This document shows positions 19,292-29,280 of a DNA stretch of 64,000 nt, one piece after another (position 1 is the first letter of the stretch; each line of letters opens with the position of its first letter). A program made the translations under genes and the position numbers. The notes beneath the pieces were generated by a model. That model searched no databases. It was not told where the DNA came from and worked only from the letters and a program-made list of their open reading frames with translations. Source of the stretch: Paenibacillus sp. Soil522 (GTDB lineage Bacteria; Bacillota; Bacilli; Paenibacillales; Paenibacillaceae). The stretch covers positions 48,086-112,085 of the forward strand of contig NZ_LMRV01000029.1 of the NCBI RefSeq assembly GCF_001428245.1, read 5' to 3'.

Positions 19292-19944
19292 GCGAGGAGC
19301 AGAAGAATAGTGGAGAGGCACCCCTTACGGAGTCGCCGCCCGTAGACGCGGAGCGCGAGGCGAAGCTGAAGGCGGCGGCCGAAGCGCGCGCCGCAAGAGC
19401 CGCAGCGAAGGAAAAGGCTGAGGCGGAAGCGGGAGAAGCCCCGCCGGAAGCGCCAAAGCCGCCATCACCGAGGCAGCCGGAGCTGGATGCTATCGTAGCG
19501 CTGCTGAAGCAGGAGATTGAAGAGGCAGCGGTCGAGGATGCTTACGTGAATGAATTAAATGGCGATATGCCGATGATTATCGTAAGCAATTCGCATTGGC
19601 GCGAAGCTGCACGGCTGCTAAAGGAGCATGAACAGCTTCGCTTTAACTACTTGCGCAATGTATCCGGTGTCGATTATGAGACGCATATGGAAGTGGTGTA
19701 TCATATGGTTTCACTCGGCAGCAAACGGGAAGCCGCGATTAAGATCAAGGCGGACCGGGAAGCGGCGTCCGTCTATTCCGCAACGCCGGTCTGGGCGACG
19801 GCTAATTGGAATGAACGCGAAATCTACGATCTGCTGGGCATCGATTTTCCCGGGCACCCCGATATGCGGCGGATTATGATGCCCGACGACTGGGTCGGCC
19901 ATCCGCTGCGCAAAGATTATGAACCGTTAGACTCGGAGGTGTAG
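19288..19944 (+). CDS. nuoC: NADH-quinone oxidoreductase subunit C with Ala/Glu-rich N-terminal extension
   Basis: NuoC is a peripheral-arm subunit beside NuoD. The conserved 30-kDa domain occupies about 90-218, with [19 protein letters not shown] and [39 protein letters not shown]. About 65 N-terminal residues are low-complexity Ala/Glu/Lys/Pro ([20 protein letters not shown]) and are not part of the standard domain; they look like a charged helix and proline linker. ATG 19288 overlaps the nuoB stop. Confidence 0.95.
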   Translation: MSEEQKNSGEAPLTESPPVDAEREAKLKAAAEARAARAAAKEKAEAEAGEAPPEAPKPPSPRQPELDAIVALLKQEIEEAAVEDAYVNELNGDMPMIIVSNSHWREAARLLKEHEQLRFNYLRNVSGVDYETHMEVVYHMVSLGSKREAAIKIKADREAASVYSATPVWATANWNEREIYDLLGIDFPGHPDMRRIMMPDDWVGHPLRKDYEPLDSEV

Positions 19945-19951
19945 GCAGCCC

Positions 19952-21052
19952 TTGATTCGTACAGAAGAACTGCTGTTAAACGTTGGTCCCCAGCATCCAA
20001 GCACGCATGGCGTGTTCCGAATCATCGTGAAGCTCGATGGGGAAGTCATTACCGAGGCGACGCCCGTCATGGGCTACCTGCATCGCGGCACCGAGAAGAT
20101 CGCTGAAAATTTAAATTTCACACAAATCATTCCTTATACGGACCGTATGGATTACGTCTCCGCGATGACGAATAATTATGTGCTCGTGCATGCGGTCGAG
20201 ACGATGATGGGACTTGAAGTCCCGCAGCGGGCGGAGTATCTCCGGCTTATCGTCATGGAGATGCAGCGTGTAGCGAGCCATCTTGTCTGGTGGGGAACCT
20301 ACCTGCTTGATATCGGGGCAATGAGCCCTTTTCTATATGCGTTCCGCGACAGGGAAATCATTATCGATTTGTTTAATGAGCTGTGCGGCGCAAGGTTGAC
20401 CTACAACTATATGAGAGTCGGAGGAGTGAAGTGGGATGCGCCTCCAGGCTGGCTGGATAAGGTGCACGAATTTATTCCGTATATGGAGAAGAAGCTGGAG
20501 GAGTACGACAGGCTGGTCAGCGGCAACGAAATTTTTCTTGCCCGCATTAGAGGAATCGGACAATATGATGCAGCGACGGCGATTGATTACGGTCTGACGG
20601 GGGCCAATTTGCGCTGCACCGGCGTAGACTTCGATATTCGCAAGGCAGAGCCATACAGCTTGTACAGCCAGTTCGAATTCGACGTACCGCTGGGCAAAAA
20701 CGGCGATTGCTATGACCGTTACCGCATTCGGATGGAGGAGATTCGTCAAAGCCTGCGTATTTTGAAGCAAGCGCTGGAGCGCTTTCCGGACGGTGGGGAA
20801 ACGATGGGGAAGGTGCCCCGCGCGATTCGTCCGCCGGCAGGGGAGGTTTACGTGCGAATTGAATCGCCGCGCGGGGAAATCGGCTGCCATATCGTATCCA
20901 AAGGCAAAGCAGAGCCGTACAGGCTCAAGTTCCGGCGGCCGTCCTTCGTTAATTTGCAAATACTGCCGAAGCTGCTCGTAGGCGAAACGATGACGAATCT
21001 CATAACGATACTGGGCGGCATTGATATTGTCGTCGGGGAGGTCGATTGCTGA
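19952..21052 (+). CDS. nuoD: NADH-quinone oxidoreductase subunit D
   Basis: NuoD lines the quinone cavity with NuoB. GPQHPSTHGVFRIIVKLDGE at the N-terminus supplies the His that contacts quinone, and the C-terminus ends in ILGGIDIVVGEVDC, where the [NiFe]-hydrogenase Cys pairs are absent as expected. It has 366 residues. TTG 19952 is chosen because GGAGGTGTAGG lies upstream and the conserved sequence starts at once. Its TGA overlaps the nuoH ATG. Confidence 0.97.
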   Translation: MIRTEELLLNVGPQHPSTHGVFRIIVKLDGEVITEATPVMGYLHRGTEKIAENLNFTQIIPYTDRMDYVSAMTNNYVLVHAVETMMGLEVPQRAEYLRLIVMEMQRVASHLVWWGTYLLDIGAMSPFLYAFRDREIIIDLFNELCGARLTYNYMRVGGVKWDAPPGWLDKVHEFIPYMEKKLEEYDRLVSGNEIFLARIRGIGQYDAATAIDYGLTGANLRCTGVDFDIRKAEPYSLYSQFEFDVPLGKNGDCYDRYRIRMEEIRQSLRILKQALERFPDGGETMGKVPRAIRPPAGEVYVRIESPRGEIGCHIVSKGKAEPYRLKFRRPSFVNLQILPKLLVGETMTNLITILGGIDIVVGEVDC

Positions 21053-22068
21053 TGCAGCCTTGGCTAAACCAATCGCTCACTTGGGGAAACGCGCTTGTGC
21101 TGTTTTTATGGGCGGTTGTATTTCTGTTCATCGTGCTTGGCTTCGTTACGTATGCGATTTATTGCGAGCGCAAGGTAATCGGCTGGATGCAGCTGCGCAT
21201 CGGACCCAATCGGGTCGGCCCTTTCGGCTTGCTGCAGACGGTGGCTGATATTTTCAAACTGCTCATTAAGGAAGATACGATACCGCGCAAGGCTGACCGG
21301 GTGCTGTTTATAATCGCGCCTGCGCTGGCTTACGTACCGGCCTTCTCGGTGCTGGCCGTGCTCCCTTATACGCAAAATCTTTATTTCGCAGATTTGAATG
21401 TCGGACTGCTCTATTATGTAGCTTTGTCGGGTATTTCGACACTTGCCATCGTGCTTGGCGGCTGGGCTTCAAACAACAAGTATGCGCTCCTTGGGGGTAT
21501 GCGCTCTGCAGCGCAGATGATAAGCTATGAGGTGCCGCTCGTCATTTCGGTCGTAGGCGTTATATTGCTTAGCGGCAGCCTGAATTTACGTGATATCGTG
21601 GCGGAACAAGACGGCGGCTGGTTCTGGGACTGGAATTTCCTGCCGCAGATCATTGGCTTCGCCATATTTATGATTGCAGCTGTCTCGGAGCTCAATCGTA
21701 CGCCATTCGATCTGCCGGAGGCGGAGTCGGAGCTTGTCGCGGGGTATCATGTCGAATACAGCGGCTTCCGCTTCGCGTTTTTTATGCTTTCAGAATATGT
21801 GTACGTTTATGCGATTGCCGCACTTACGACCGTGCTGTTCCTTGGCGGCTGGCATGCGCCGGCTCCGTTTCTCGATTTTGTGCCGGGCATCGTCTGGTTT
21901 TTGCTCAAATTTGCGTTTATCGTGTTTTTTCTGTTTTGGATCCGCGCCACTCTGCCGCGCATTCGCGTGGATCAGCTCATGGGGCTGGGCTGGAAGGTGC
22001 TGCTGCCGGTTTCGCTGCTCAACGTGTTTCTGACGGCTGCGTATTTGGAGCTGTTTATTAAGAACTAG
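21052..22068 (+). CDS. nuoH: NADH-quinone oxidoreductase subunit H
   Basis: NuoH connects the quinone site to the membrane arm. Eight membrane helices and the signatures ERKVIGWMQLRIGPNRVGPFG and FDLPEAESELVAGYHVEYSG, with charged residues of the E-channel, are clear. The ATG at 21052 (TGATG overlap) stands 9 nt after GGGGAGG; a TTG at 21046 is less likely. It has 338 residues. Confidence 0.97.
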   Translation: MQPWLNQSLTWGNALVLFLWAVVFLFIVLGFVTYAIYCERKVIGWMQLRIGPNRVGPFGLLQTVADIFKLLIKEDTIPRKADRVLFIIAPALAYVPAFSVLAVLPYTQNLYFADLNVGLLYYVALSGISTLAIVLGGWASNNKYALLGGMRSAAQMISYEVPLVISVVGVILLSGSLNLRDIVAEQDGGWFWDWNFLPQIIGFAIFMIAAVSELNRTPFDLPEAESELVAGYHVEYSGFRFAFFMLSEYVYVYAIAALTTVLFLGGWHAPAPFLDFVPGIVWFLLKFAFIVFFLFWIRATLPRIRVDQLMGLGWKVLLPVSLLNVFLTAAYLELFIKN

Positions 22069-22084
22069 CAAAGGGGAGAAGGAA

Positions 22085-22534
22085 ATGAAAGGAATGCTGC
22101 AAGGACTGGGCGTTACGCTCAAATCGATGACGGCTCCAAAAGTAACCACCTCCTATCCTGACGTGCCCATTGTCATGCCGGATCGGTTCCGTGGCATTCA
22201 GCACTTTATTCCGGAATTGTGCATCGTCTGCAATCAATGCGCGCGCATTTGCCCGACGGATTGCATAACGCTGACAGGCAAGCCGAACCCTGATCCTGAA
22301 AAAAAAGGCAAGGTTATCGATACGTTTGATATTAATTTTGAAATATGCATCTTATGCGACCTATGCACCGAGGTATGTCCGACCGAAGCGATCGTGATGT
22401 CGAACCATTTTGAGCTGGCAACGTTCAGCCGTGACGACTTGTTTAAAGACGCGCAGTGGCTCACCGACAATAATACGCTCACCCGGCAGGATAATAATAA
22501 TATCGGAGCACCGGCCAAAGGGGGCGCGAAATAG
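22085..22534 (+). CDS. nuoI: NADH-quinone oxidoreductase subunit I (2x[4Fe-4S])
   Basis: NuoI passes electrons to N2 through two [4Fe-4S] clusters; the ligand sets are CIVCNQCARICPTDC (about 48-62) and CILCDLCTEVCPTEA (about 89-103). In the absence of NuoEFG it may also be the docking site for the electron donor. It has 149 residues. AAGGGGAGAAGGAA precedes ATG 22085. Confidence 0.96.
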   Translation: MKGMLQGLGVTLKSMTAPKVTTSYPDVPIVMPDRFRGIQHFIPELCIVCNQCARICPTDCITLTGKPNPDPEKKGKVIDTFDINFEICILCDLCTEVCPTEAIVMSNHFELATFSRDDLFKDAQWLTDNNTLTRQDNNNIGAPAKGGAK

Positions 22535-23053
22535 TTGTCCAATATTGCTTTTACGGGTGAGTTCGCCGCGTTTTTCGTCTTTTCGGCGATTATGATTGGC
22601 GGGGCCGTTCTAATGATTAGCTTAGACAAGGTCGTCCATATGGTCATTTCCATGGCGGCTGTGTTTCTTGGCTTAGCAGGGATGTTCGTGCTGCTCGAGG
22701 CGGAGTTCGTCGCTTTCGTACAGGTGCTGATCTATGCCGGAGCCGTTTCGATACTGATGATTTTCGGCATTATGATGACGAAGCATCAGGCTGTGGAGCG
22801 GGAGCCTGCGAAGCCGCTGCACGAGACGCTTGCGGCAATCGGGGCGCTTTGCTTGTTCGGCGTTTTGTTTTTCGCCATTCGTACGACGACGTTCCCGGAG
22901 CCGCAGCCCTTCCAACCGGCCGAAGATAATACGATGGCTATCGGTGAGCTCTTATATACGGGATATGTGATCCCGTTCGAGCTGCTCTCGGTACTTTTGA
23001 CGGTCGCGTTTATCGGGGCGATCGTGCTTGCCAAAAAGGAGGCGGATGAATAA
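22535..23053 (+). CDS. nuoJ: NADH-quinone oxidoreductase subunit J
   Basis: NuoJ is a membrane-arm subunit of five helices; its third helix carries the pi-bulge region ([18 protein letters not shown]). It has 172 residues. TTG 22535 directly follows the nuoI stop, with AAAGGGGGC inside the end of nuoI as ribosome site. Confidence 0.94.
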   Translation: MSNIAFTGEFAAFFVFSAIMIGGAVLMISLDKVVHMVISMAAVFLGLAGMFVLLEAEFVAFVQVLIYAGAVSILMIFGIMMTKHQAVEREPAKPLHETLAAIGALCLFGVLFFAIRTTTFPEPQPFQPAEDNTMAIGELLYTGYVIPFELLSVLLTVAFIGAIVLAKKEADE

Positions 23054-23054
23054 C

Positions 23055-23357
23055 ATGCTTCCATCCTATTTAACGATGGCGGCCATCCTGTTTTGTATCG
23101 GGCTTTATGGCGCTTTAGTGAAAAGAAACGCGGTCGTCGTTTTGCTGTCGCTCGAGCTTATGCTGAATGCGGTTAATTTGAATTTGATTGCCTTCGCGAA
23201 GTACGGCGCAGTTCCGTCGCTGACCGGGCAAATATTCTCGTTATTCACGATTACGGTTGCCGCGGCTGAAGCGGCGATCGGGGTAGCCATCTTGATAGCG
23301 CTGTTCCGCTTGCGCGGAACGGTTAATGTCGATGAATTTGACAAAATGAGGAGGTAG
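23055..23357 (+). CDS. nuoK: NADH-quinone oxidoreductase subunit K
   Basis: NuoK has three membrane helices with the two conserved intramembrane glutamates seen in [14 protein letters not shown] and [13 protein letters not shown]. Starting at ATG 23055 (MLPSYLT) gives the typical 100 residues; ATG 23046 is also in frame but lies only 3 nt from AAGGAGG. It starts just past the nuoJ stop. Confidence 0.95.
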   Translation: MLPSYLTMAAILFCIGLYGALVKRNAVVVLLSLELMLNAVNLNLIAFAKYGAVPSLTGQIFSLFTITVAAAEAAIGVAILIALFRLRGTVNVDEFDKMRR

Positions 23358-23365
23358 CGCGGCGT

Positions 23366-25237
23366 ATGGACAGGTACACACAGGCGGCATGGTTAATCCC
23401 GCTGTTTCCGCTGGCGGCATTCCTCGTTTTGACGGCGCTCGGCCGAAGCTATCGGCGGGCGGGCGTAATGATCGGCTCGATTGGCTCGTTAGCAGCCTTC
23501 ATCCTATCCTTGCTAATCGTGATTGATCGGCTTGGCGCTAACGAAGTTGATTATAACTATTCCTTCGATTGGATCGTAATCGGAGAGTATACGCTTCGCA
23601 TCGGGTTCGAGGTGACGAATCTGACGGCGCTTATGCTGGCGGTCGTCACGCTCGTCAGCTTTCTCATTAACGTATACTCGGCCGGCTACATGAAAAATGA
23701 TGAGCGGATTACCGTGTTCTACGGCTATGTCGCGCTGTTCACATTCTCCATGCTCGGACTCGTTCTGTCCGACAATTTATTGTCGCTTTATATTTTTTGG
23801 GAATTGGTTGGTGTCTGCTCGTTTCTGCTGATCGGATTTTGGTTTACGCTGCCCAAAGCGCGAGCAGCGGCCAAAAAAGCGTTTATCGTAACGCGCATCG
23901 GCGATGCCGGTTTGCTGTTGGCGATTCTGCTGCTGTTCTGGTATATGCCGGATCATGCGCTCGATTTTACAACGATTCAAAGCGTGTTCGACGGGCAATC
24001 CGGTGCGATTACGAACGGCATCACGACGCTTATCGCTTTGCTAATTTTCCTTGGCGCTGCCGGCAAATCGGGTCAATTTCCGCTTCATGTCTGGCTGCCT
24101 GATGCCATGGAAGGGCCAACGCCGATCAGCGCGCTGATTCATGCGGCTACGATGGTCGCGGCAGGCGTGTTTCTTATTGCGCGGACGTACGATATTTTTC
24201 AGGATTCAGCGGCAGCCATGGAAACGGTCGCGTATGTGGGCGGCTTTACGGCCCTGTTCGCGGCGACGATCGCGCTGGCGCAAAATGATATTAAACGAAT
24301 TTTAGCCTACTCTACAGTCAGCCAGCTTGGCTATATGATGATGGCGCTTGGTCTCGGCTCCTTAACGGGCGGGATCTTCCATTTGTTTACGCATGCTTTC
24401 TTTAAAGCGCTGCTGTTTCTGGGAGCGGGCAGTATCATTCATGCGGTACATACGCAAAACATCAATGAAATGGGCGGACTCGGCCCGAAAATGCGGGTGA
24501 CGGCATGGACCTTCGCGATTGGGTCATTAGCTCTCTCGGGCATTCCGCCGTTATCCGGCTTCTGGTCGAAGGATTTGATTTTGACGATCGCCTGGGAGAC
24601 TAACCCGCTGCTGTTCATCGCCGGCTTAGCTGCCGCTTTCTGCACGGCGCTCTACATGACGCGAATGTTCTTCCTCGTGTTTATGGGAAAACCGGGCGCG
24701 GCCTCCTCCAGTGCGCATGAATCTCCTGCTTCAATGACGCTGCCGATGGTCGTGCTGGCCGTGCTGGCCGTTGCTTCCGGCTTCGTAGAGACGCCGTGGA
24801 ACGGCTCGTTCGGTACATGGATCCACGATGGCAGTGAAGAGGCGCATAACAGCGGTGTAGCAATTGTCGGATCGATTGCCGCATCCTTTCTCGGTATTTA
24901 TATCGGATGGCTCGTATACGGAAAAAGAAGCGTCAGCAGAATGGCATTTCAGGAACGAACGCCTGGGCTCGTTAAGCTGCTTGAACGCAGTTATTACGTA
25001 GATGAGCTTTACGCTGCGATTATCGTTAAGCCGTTAAAGCTGCTTGGCTCCTCGCTGATGATCATTGATGCGTATGTCATTGGCGGAATCGTCCGGCTGA
25101 CAGGAGCAGCTGCAAGCTACGCGGGGAGAGCGGCAGCCCGGCTGCAGAACGGCCAGGTGCAAGCCTATGGATTGGCGGCCGTAATCGGCTTCGTAATCCT
25201 TGTGGCTGCTATAGTAGGAAGGAGGTTCCTGCCATGA
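23366..25237 (+). CDS. nuoL: NADH-quinone oxidoreductase subunit L
   Basis: NuoL is the distal antiporter-like proton pump. Signatures are YSAGYMKNDERITVFYGYVALFTFSMLGLVLSDNLLSLYIFWELVGVCSFLLIGFW and AGKSGQFPLHVWLPDAMEGPTPISALIHAATMV, with the pumping Lys and Glu in place. A long C-terminal part, including the lateral amphipathic helix, makes 623 residues. The stop overlaps nuoM by ATGA. Confidence 0.97.
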   Translation: MDRYTQAAWLIPLFPLAAFLVLTALGRSYRRAGVMIGSIGSLAAFILSLLIVIDRLGANEVDYNYSFDWIVIGEYTLRIGFEVTNLTALMLAVVTLVSFLINVYSAGYMKNDERITVFYGYVALFTFSMLGLVLSDNLLSLYIFWELVGVCSFLLIGFWFTLPKARAAAKKAFIVTRIGDAGLLLAILLLFWYMPDHALDFTTIQSVFDGQSGAITNGITTLIALLIFLGAAGKSGQFPLHVWLPDAMEGPTPISALIHAATMVAAGVFLIARTYDIFQDSAAAMETVAYVGGFTALFAATIALAQNDIKRILAYSTVSQLGYMMMALGLGSLTGGIFHLFTHAFFKALLFLGAGSIIHAVHTQNINEMGGLGPKMRVTAWTFAIGSLALSGIPPLSGFWSKDLILTIAWETNPLLFIAGLAAAFCTALYMTRMFFLVFMGKPGAASSSAHESPASMTLPMVVLAVLAVASGFVETPWNGSFGTWIHDGSEEAHNSGVAIVGSIAASFLGIYIGWLVYGKRSVSRMAFQERTPGLVKLLERSYYVDELYAAIIVKPLKLLGSSLMIIDAYVIGGIVRLTGAAASYAGRAAARLQNGQVQAYGLAAVIGFVILVAAIVGRRFLP

Positions 25238-26865
25238 GCATGTTGAATAACCTTCCCGTATTGTCGCTTATTTTGTTATCGCCCCTTCTTGGCGTGCTCA
25301 TCCTATTATGGCTTCCGAAGCATCGGAGCAGCTGGATGAAGACGGCGGTTGTCATCACGACGCTAGTCCCGCTTGTCCTCTCTTTCTGGCTTTATGCCGA
25401 TTACGACAAGCAGCAGGGCGGAGCGGCATTCGATGAGCAGCTAAGCTGGATCGAGGTGCCGCTCAATAAGGAGTCGCAAGCAGGCATTTCTGCATTTACA
25501 TTTACGTTTCAATATGCGCTTGGGGTTGATGGGCTGTCGCTTCCGCTGCTGCTGCTGACGACGCTCGTGACGGCGATGGCCGCGCTTGCGGCCGTTCACG
25601 TGAAAAAACGGTGGAAGTCGTTCTCTATCTGGTTTCTGCTGCTCGAGACCGGCATGCTTGGCGTATTTCTTGCCCGCGATCTGTTTTTGTTTTTTGTCTT
25701 CTTCGAGCTTACGCTTATTGCGATGTACTTTTTAATCGGGATATGGGGCTACTTCAATCGGGAGCGTGCGGCCAATCAATTTCTGATCTATAACGGGATT
25801 GGGTCGGCTATCATGCTGATTGCTTTCGTTCTTCTTGTGAACACGGCGGGCTTTCGCATCGATCAGGCGGGCGGGCAGGTGAATTTCATATATAGCGGGA
25901 GCTATGCGGATATATTCAGCAATATGGCTGATCCGGCCGCATGGGTGAACATGGCACCGGAGCAGCTGGGCATGATCAATCCATTCCAAATGACGGATAC
26001 GATGCAGTGGGTTTTGTTTGTTATGCTGCTTGTTGCGTTCGGCATTAAGCTTCCGGTTTTTCCGTTCCATACCTGGATGCTGAAGGTGCATACGGAAGCT
26101 CCGCCCTCAGTCGTTATGATCCATTCCGGCATATTGCTGAAAATGGGCGCATACGGCTTGCTGCGATTCGGGCTGCTGCTCTTCCCTGAGCAGGCCAGAG
26201 ATTTTGCGGTACCGCTGGCTGCGCTTGGCGTTATTAACATTTTGTATGGGGCGCTGCTTGCCTTCAGGCAAAGAGAGTTCAAGCTTGTGCTTGCATACTC
26301 GTCGATTAGCCACATGGGCATCGTCCTGCTCGGCCTTGCCGCTTTTAACGAAATAGGGCTGCAGGGGGCGGTGTTTCAGCTCGTATCGCATGGCCTCATA
26401 TCCGCGCTGCTGTTCTTGATCGTTGGCAGCATCTATGAGCGTACAGGTACGACCGAACTGTCCGGGCTAGGCGGCTTGGCGCGCTCTATGCCATTCATAA
26501 GCGGCGTACTGCTGACAGCGGGTCTCGCTTCGCTGGGCCTGCCGGGATTATCCGGCTTTATAGGAGAGTTTCTATCGCTTCTCGGCCTGTTCGAATCGAT
26601 GCGCTGGCTGAGCGCGGCGGCTGTGCTCGGCGTTATTTTGACCGCTGTCTATATGCTGCGTGCCGTCCTTAAAATCACATTTGGATCACAGCCGGAGAAG
26701 TTTGGCGCATTGAAGGACGCGAGGCTCATCGAAGCGGTTCCGATGATCGTGCTGCTTGCATTTATTGTGCTGCTCGGCTGTTACCCATCCGTGCTCACTG
26801 ATACGGTACAGCATGGCATCGACGGACTGTTCGAACCATTACTTGCAACTAGGGCGGGGGGATAG
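25234..26865 (+). CDS. nuoM: NADH-quinone oxidoreductase subunit M
   Basis: NuoM is the second antiporter-like proton pump. It carries LFFVFFELTLIAMYFLIGIWG with the conserved Glu, KLPVFPFHTWMLKVHTEAPPSVVMIHSGILLKMGAYGLLRF and LAYSSISHMGIVLLGL. It has 543 residues. It overlaps nuoL and ends 3 nt before nuoN. Confidence 0.97.
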   Translation: MSMLNNLPVLSLILLSPLLGVLILLWLPKHRSSWMKTAVVITTLVPLVLSFWLYADYDKQQGGAAFDEQLSWIEVPLNKESQAGISAFTFTFQYALGVDGLSLPLLLLTTLVTAMAALAAVHVKKRWKSFSIWFLLLETGMLGVFLARDLFLFFVFFELTLIAMYFLIGIWGYFNRERAANQFLIYNGIGSAIMLIAFVLLVNTAGFRIDQAGGQVNFIYSGSYADIFSNMADPAAWVNMAPEQLGMINPFQMTDTMQWVLFVMLLVAFGIKLPVFPFHTWMLKVHTEAPPSVVMIHSGILLKMGAYGLLRFGLLLFPEQARDFAVPLAALGVINILYGALLAFRQREFKLVLAYSSISHMGIVLLGLAAFNEIGLQGAVFQLVSHGLISALLFLIVGSIYERTGTTELSGLGGLARSMPFISGVLLTAGLASLGLPGLSGFIGEFLSLLGLFESMRWLSAAAVLGVILTAVYMLRAVLKITFGSQPEKFGALKDARLIEAVPMIVLLAFIVLLGCYPSVLTDTVQHGIDGLFEPLLATRAGG

Positions 26866-26868
26866 ACC

Positions 26869-28422
26869 ATGTACGAAGGCGTTTCTTTTATACCACTGAC
26901 ATGGACGGATATGCTCTACCTTGCCCCGGAGTTTGCGCTTGCTGCTATGTTTCTGTTCCTGGTCGTGCTGGATCTGCTCTTGCCTGAGCGTGTGAGCAGG
27001 CTGGCCATCGGCTGGTTAACGCTTGTTGGCTTACTCGTCTCGCTTCTGCTCGTCGTGCTCCGGTTGCTGGACATGAATCAGGGCGGGGCATCGTCCGAGT
27101 CAATCAGGCTGCTTAGCAACAGCTACCGGATCGATGATTTTTCCAGCCTGCTAAAAATCGTATTTTTGACGGGGACAGCGCTTATCGTGCTGCTGGCGCT
27201 CGGATCGGTACGGGATGAGGAAGCGATAACGGACAAAGCGGAATACTTTTATCTGCTGCTGCCTGCGCTTATGGGCGCTATGATGATGACATCATCGGGC
27301 AATTTGGTGACGCTGTACATCGGGCTGGAGCTGCTCAGCCTAACGAGCTACGTGCTGGTCGGGATGAGGCGCAAATCGTCGTTATCCGCCGAGGCTGCGT
27401 TTAAATATGTCGTAACGGGCGGCATATCCTCCGCTATGGTGCTGTTCGGGATGTCTTACATATACGGTATAACGGGCTCGGTCGATCTTGGCGTCATTGG
27501 GGAGGCTTTGCCTCGCGCTCTGATTGATTTCAAAGCGCTTGCGTATGTGGGCTTCTTCTTCATGATCGCCGGCTTCGGCATTAAGATTGCAGCTGCGCCG
27601 TTTCATGCATGGGCGCCCGACGTGTATCAGGGTGCACCGACTCCGGTGTCGGCCTTTCTGGCGGTTATCGCCAAGGGAGCGGCGCTTGCGGCTATCTTCA
27701 GAGTGATGTTCAGCACCGCGTTATTCGCCGTGAGCGAGGAAGACGCGTATGTGTCGAACGATATCTTTTTTGCCCTGCTGGTTCTGGGTGCGGCAGCGAT
27801 GCTTGTCGGAACTACGGCGGCGCTAAGGCAAAAGAATGTGAAGCGCCTGCTCGCCTTGTCAGGCGTGGCTAACGCTGGGTATATGCTCGTCCCGATCGGG
27901 ATTTCGATAACGGTGGTGCACAGCAGCAACTTCTCTGAATTTGTTTATTATTTGGTCGCGTACTTATTTATGACGATAGGGGCGTTCGCCGTGCTAACGG
28001 TCGTGAGCCGGGCATCCGGGCATGAGGAGCTGAAGGGCTTCGCCGGGATGTATTATCGGGCCCCATGGACGGCTGCAGCGATGGTCATATTCGTCTTGTC
28101 GCTGGCCGGCTTGCCGGTATCCGGCGGATTTTTTGGGAAGCTGTTTATTCTGCTGGGGGCAGCGAGCTCCAAGGCTTACTGGCTGGCCGCCATTATGGTC
28201 GTGAGCAGCGTCATTTCTTATTACTTTTACTTTGGCATCGTGCGTCAAATGTTCATGCGGAGCGGAAATGACGCCGGTGAGCTTCGAATTTCAGGCGTGA
28301 CGGGATTGGTTATCTGGCTGTGCGCAGCGGCGACGATCGCGCTGGGCGTTTTCCCGGGACCATTAATGGAATGGATAGATGCCGTATTCTCGATCAAGGC
28401 CGACTTAATGATCATTGGTTAA
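26869..28422 (+). CDS. nuoN: NADH-quinone oxidoreductase subunit N
   Basis: NuoN is the third antiporter-like pump, nearest the quinone site. LVTLYIGLELLSLTSYVLVGMRR, FGIKIAAAPFHAWAPDVYQGAPTPVSAFLAVIAKGAALAA and LLALSGVANAGYMLVPI are diagnostic. It has 517 residues. It is the last gene of the operon and a terminator follows. Confidence 0.97.
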   Translation: MYEGVSFIPLTWTDMLYLAPEFALAAMFLFLVVLDLLLPERVSRLAIGWLTLVGLLVSLLLVVLRLLDMNQGGASSESIRLLSNSYRIDDFSSLLKIVFLTGTALIVLLALGSVRDEEAITDKAEYFYLLLPALMGAMMMTSSGNLVTLYIGLELLSLTSYVLVGMRRKSSLSAEAAFKYVVTGGISSAMVLFGMSYIYGITGSVDLGVIGEALPRALIDFKALAYVGFFFMIAGFGIKIAAAPFHAWAPDVYQGAPTPVSAFLAVIAKGAALAAIFRVMFSTALFAVSEEDAYVSNDIFFALLVLGAAAMLVGTTAALRQKNVKRLLALSGVANAGYMLVPIGISITVVHSSNFSEFVYYLVAYLFMTIGAFAVLTVVSRASGHEELKGFAGMYYRAPWTAAAMVIFVLSLAGLPVSGGFFGKLFILLGAASSKAYWLAAIMVVSSVISYYFYFGIVRQMFMRSGNDAGELRISGVTGLVIWLCAAATIALGVFPGPLMEWIDAVFSIKADLMIIG

Positions 28423-28460
28423 GCAGACAGCGGTTGTTTGGAGCGGCTGGTTATTATTCG

Positions 28461-28527
28461 AAAAAAGCATGGCGAAGCTCACTCGAAGACGTAAGGTTTT
28501 CGTGTGAGCGGGCCTTGCTTTTTTTAT
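28461..28527 (+). terminator. Intrinsic terminator of the nuo operon
   Basis: GCTCAC/GTGAGC (28477-28482, 28504-28509) with an inner partial GAA/TTC pairing and an outer AAAAGCA/TGCTTTT pair, followed by a long T/A tract. Confidence 0.8.
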
Positions 28528-28529
28528 TT

Positions 28530-29250
28530 TTTATGCCGGTACATACTTGTTTTAATCCGCTGCTGAAACGCTTAAGACTCTCCAACTTAATTTAGGGCTT
28601 TATAGTTCTGTTGCACGAAGTGCAGCGGGGCTTTTATACTGCCGATTGAAAGGTGAAGCTTATGCCCGCTGCGCGGGTTGAACGAATTGCGGTAAAGACT
28701 TCTCTTATTCATCGCTTTATAAGCAGATTCTACGAAGTAAGGGGAAAGATGGGCCTTATTTGCATATGAATTTCCCTCTCAAGACAAGAATGATTAAATA
28801 AAGGTACTCTTATCCTTTATTCTACGAGATATGCTGGATAGGAGTGAAATAAGTCCGCTTTTTCCCTTTAACCCGAAACCTACTTCTATTAATCGAACAT
28901 CTCCCAAAACGAACCAATAAGCGGCGCTTAGCAAGCATACTTTTTAGTAGGCTTCGATTGTAATCCGCTTTAATTGTTTCAATGGAGAGTGATAGTGGTA
29001 AGGATCAGCAGGGGAGTAAAGCTTCATAGAAGTAGTATTCGAGTAGCATCTAGCTTCCGGGAGCCCCGTCATCTGTTCTAGTTCTTATTGACCGGGAAAT
29101 AATAGGTTTACGCAGGATATTGTCATCCAAACCTATGAAAGGGTTGGTTAGTAGGTCTTTTGTCCTTTTGTGTGCCTGCAACAAGGGAAATGATAGATCC
29201 AAAGAGAAAAGATAGGGATAGCAGAAACCATTTGAAAGTGGGAAGAAAAC
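28530..29250. other. Gene-free, decayed-looking intergenic region
   Basis: About 720 bp with no supported ORF on either strand. It holds a small hairpin TGCAC/GTGCA near 28614, an imperfect inverted repeat of a GGGAAA..GG.CTTATTT..GCATAT block (about 28740-28770 with 28825-28867), and ATAGGTTT/AAACCTAT (29102-29136). Short AATAAG..CGC fragments recur. It looks like remnants of an inserted repeat or lost gene. Confidence 0.5.
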
Positions 29251-29256
29251 TATAAT
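29251..29256 (+). promoter_or_regulatory. Possible -10 box of the SLH protease gene
   Basis: TATAAT 30 nt before the protease ATG, without a convincing -35 box at 16-18 nt. The implied leader would be very short. Confidence 0.25.
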
Positions 29257-29280
29257 TGATCCGAAACGAAAAGGTAAAAT

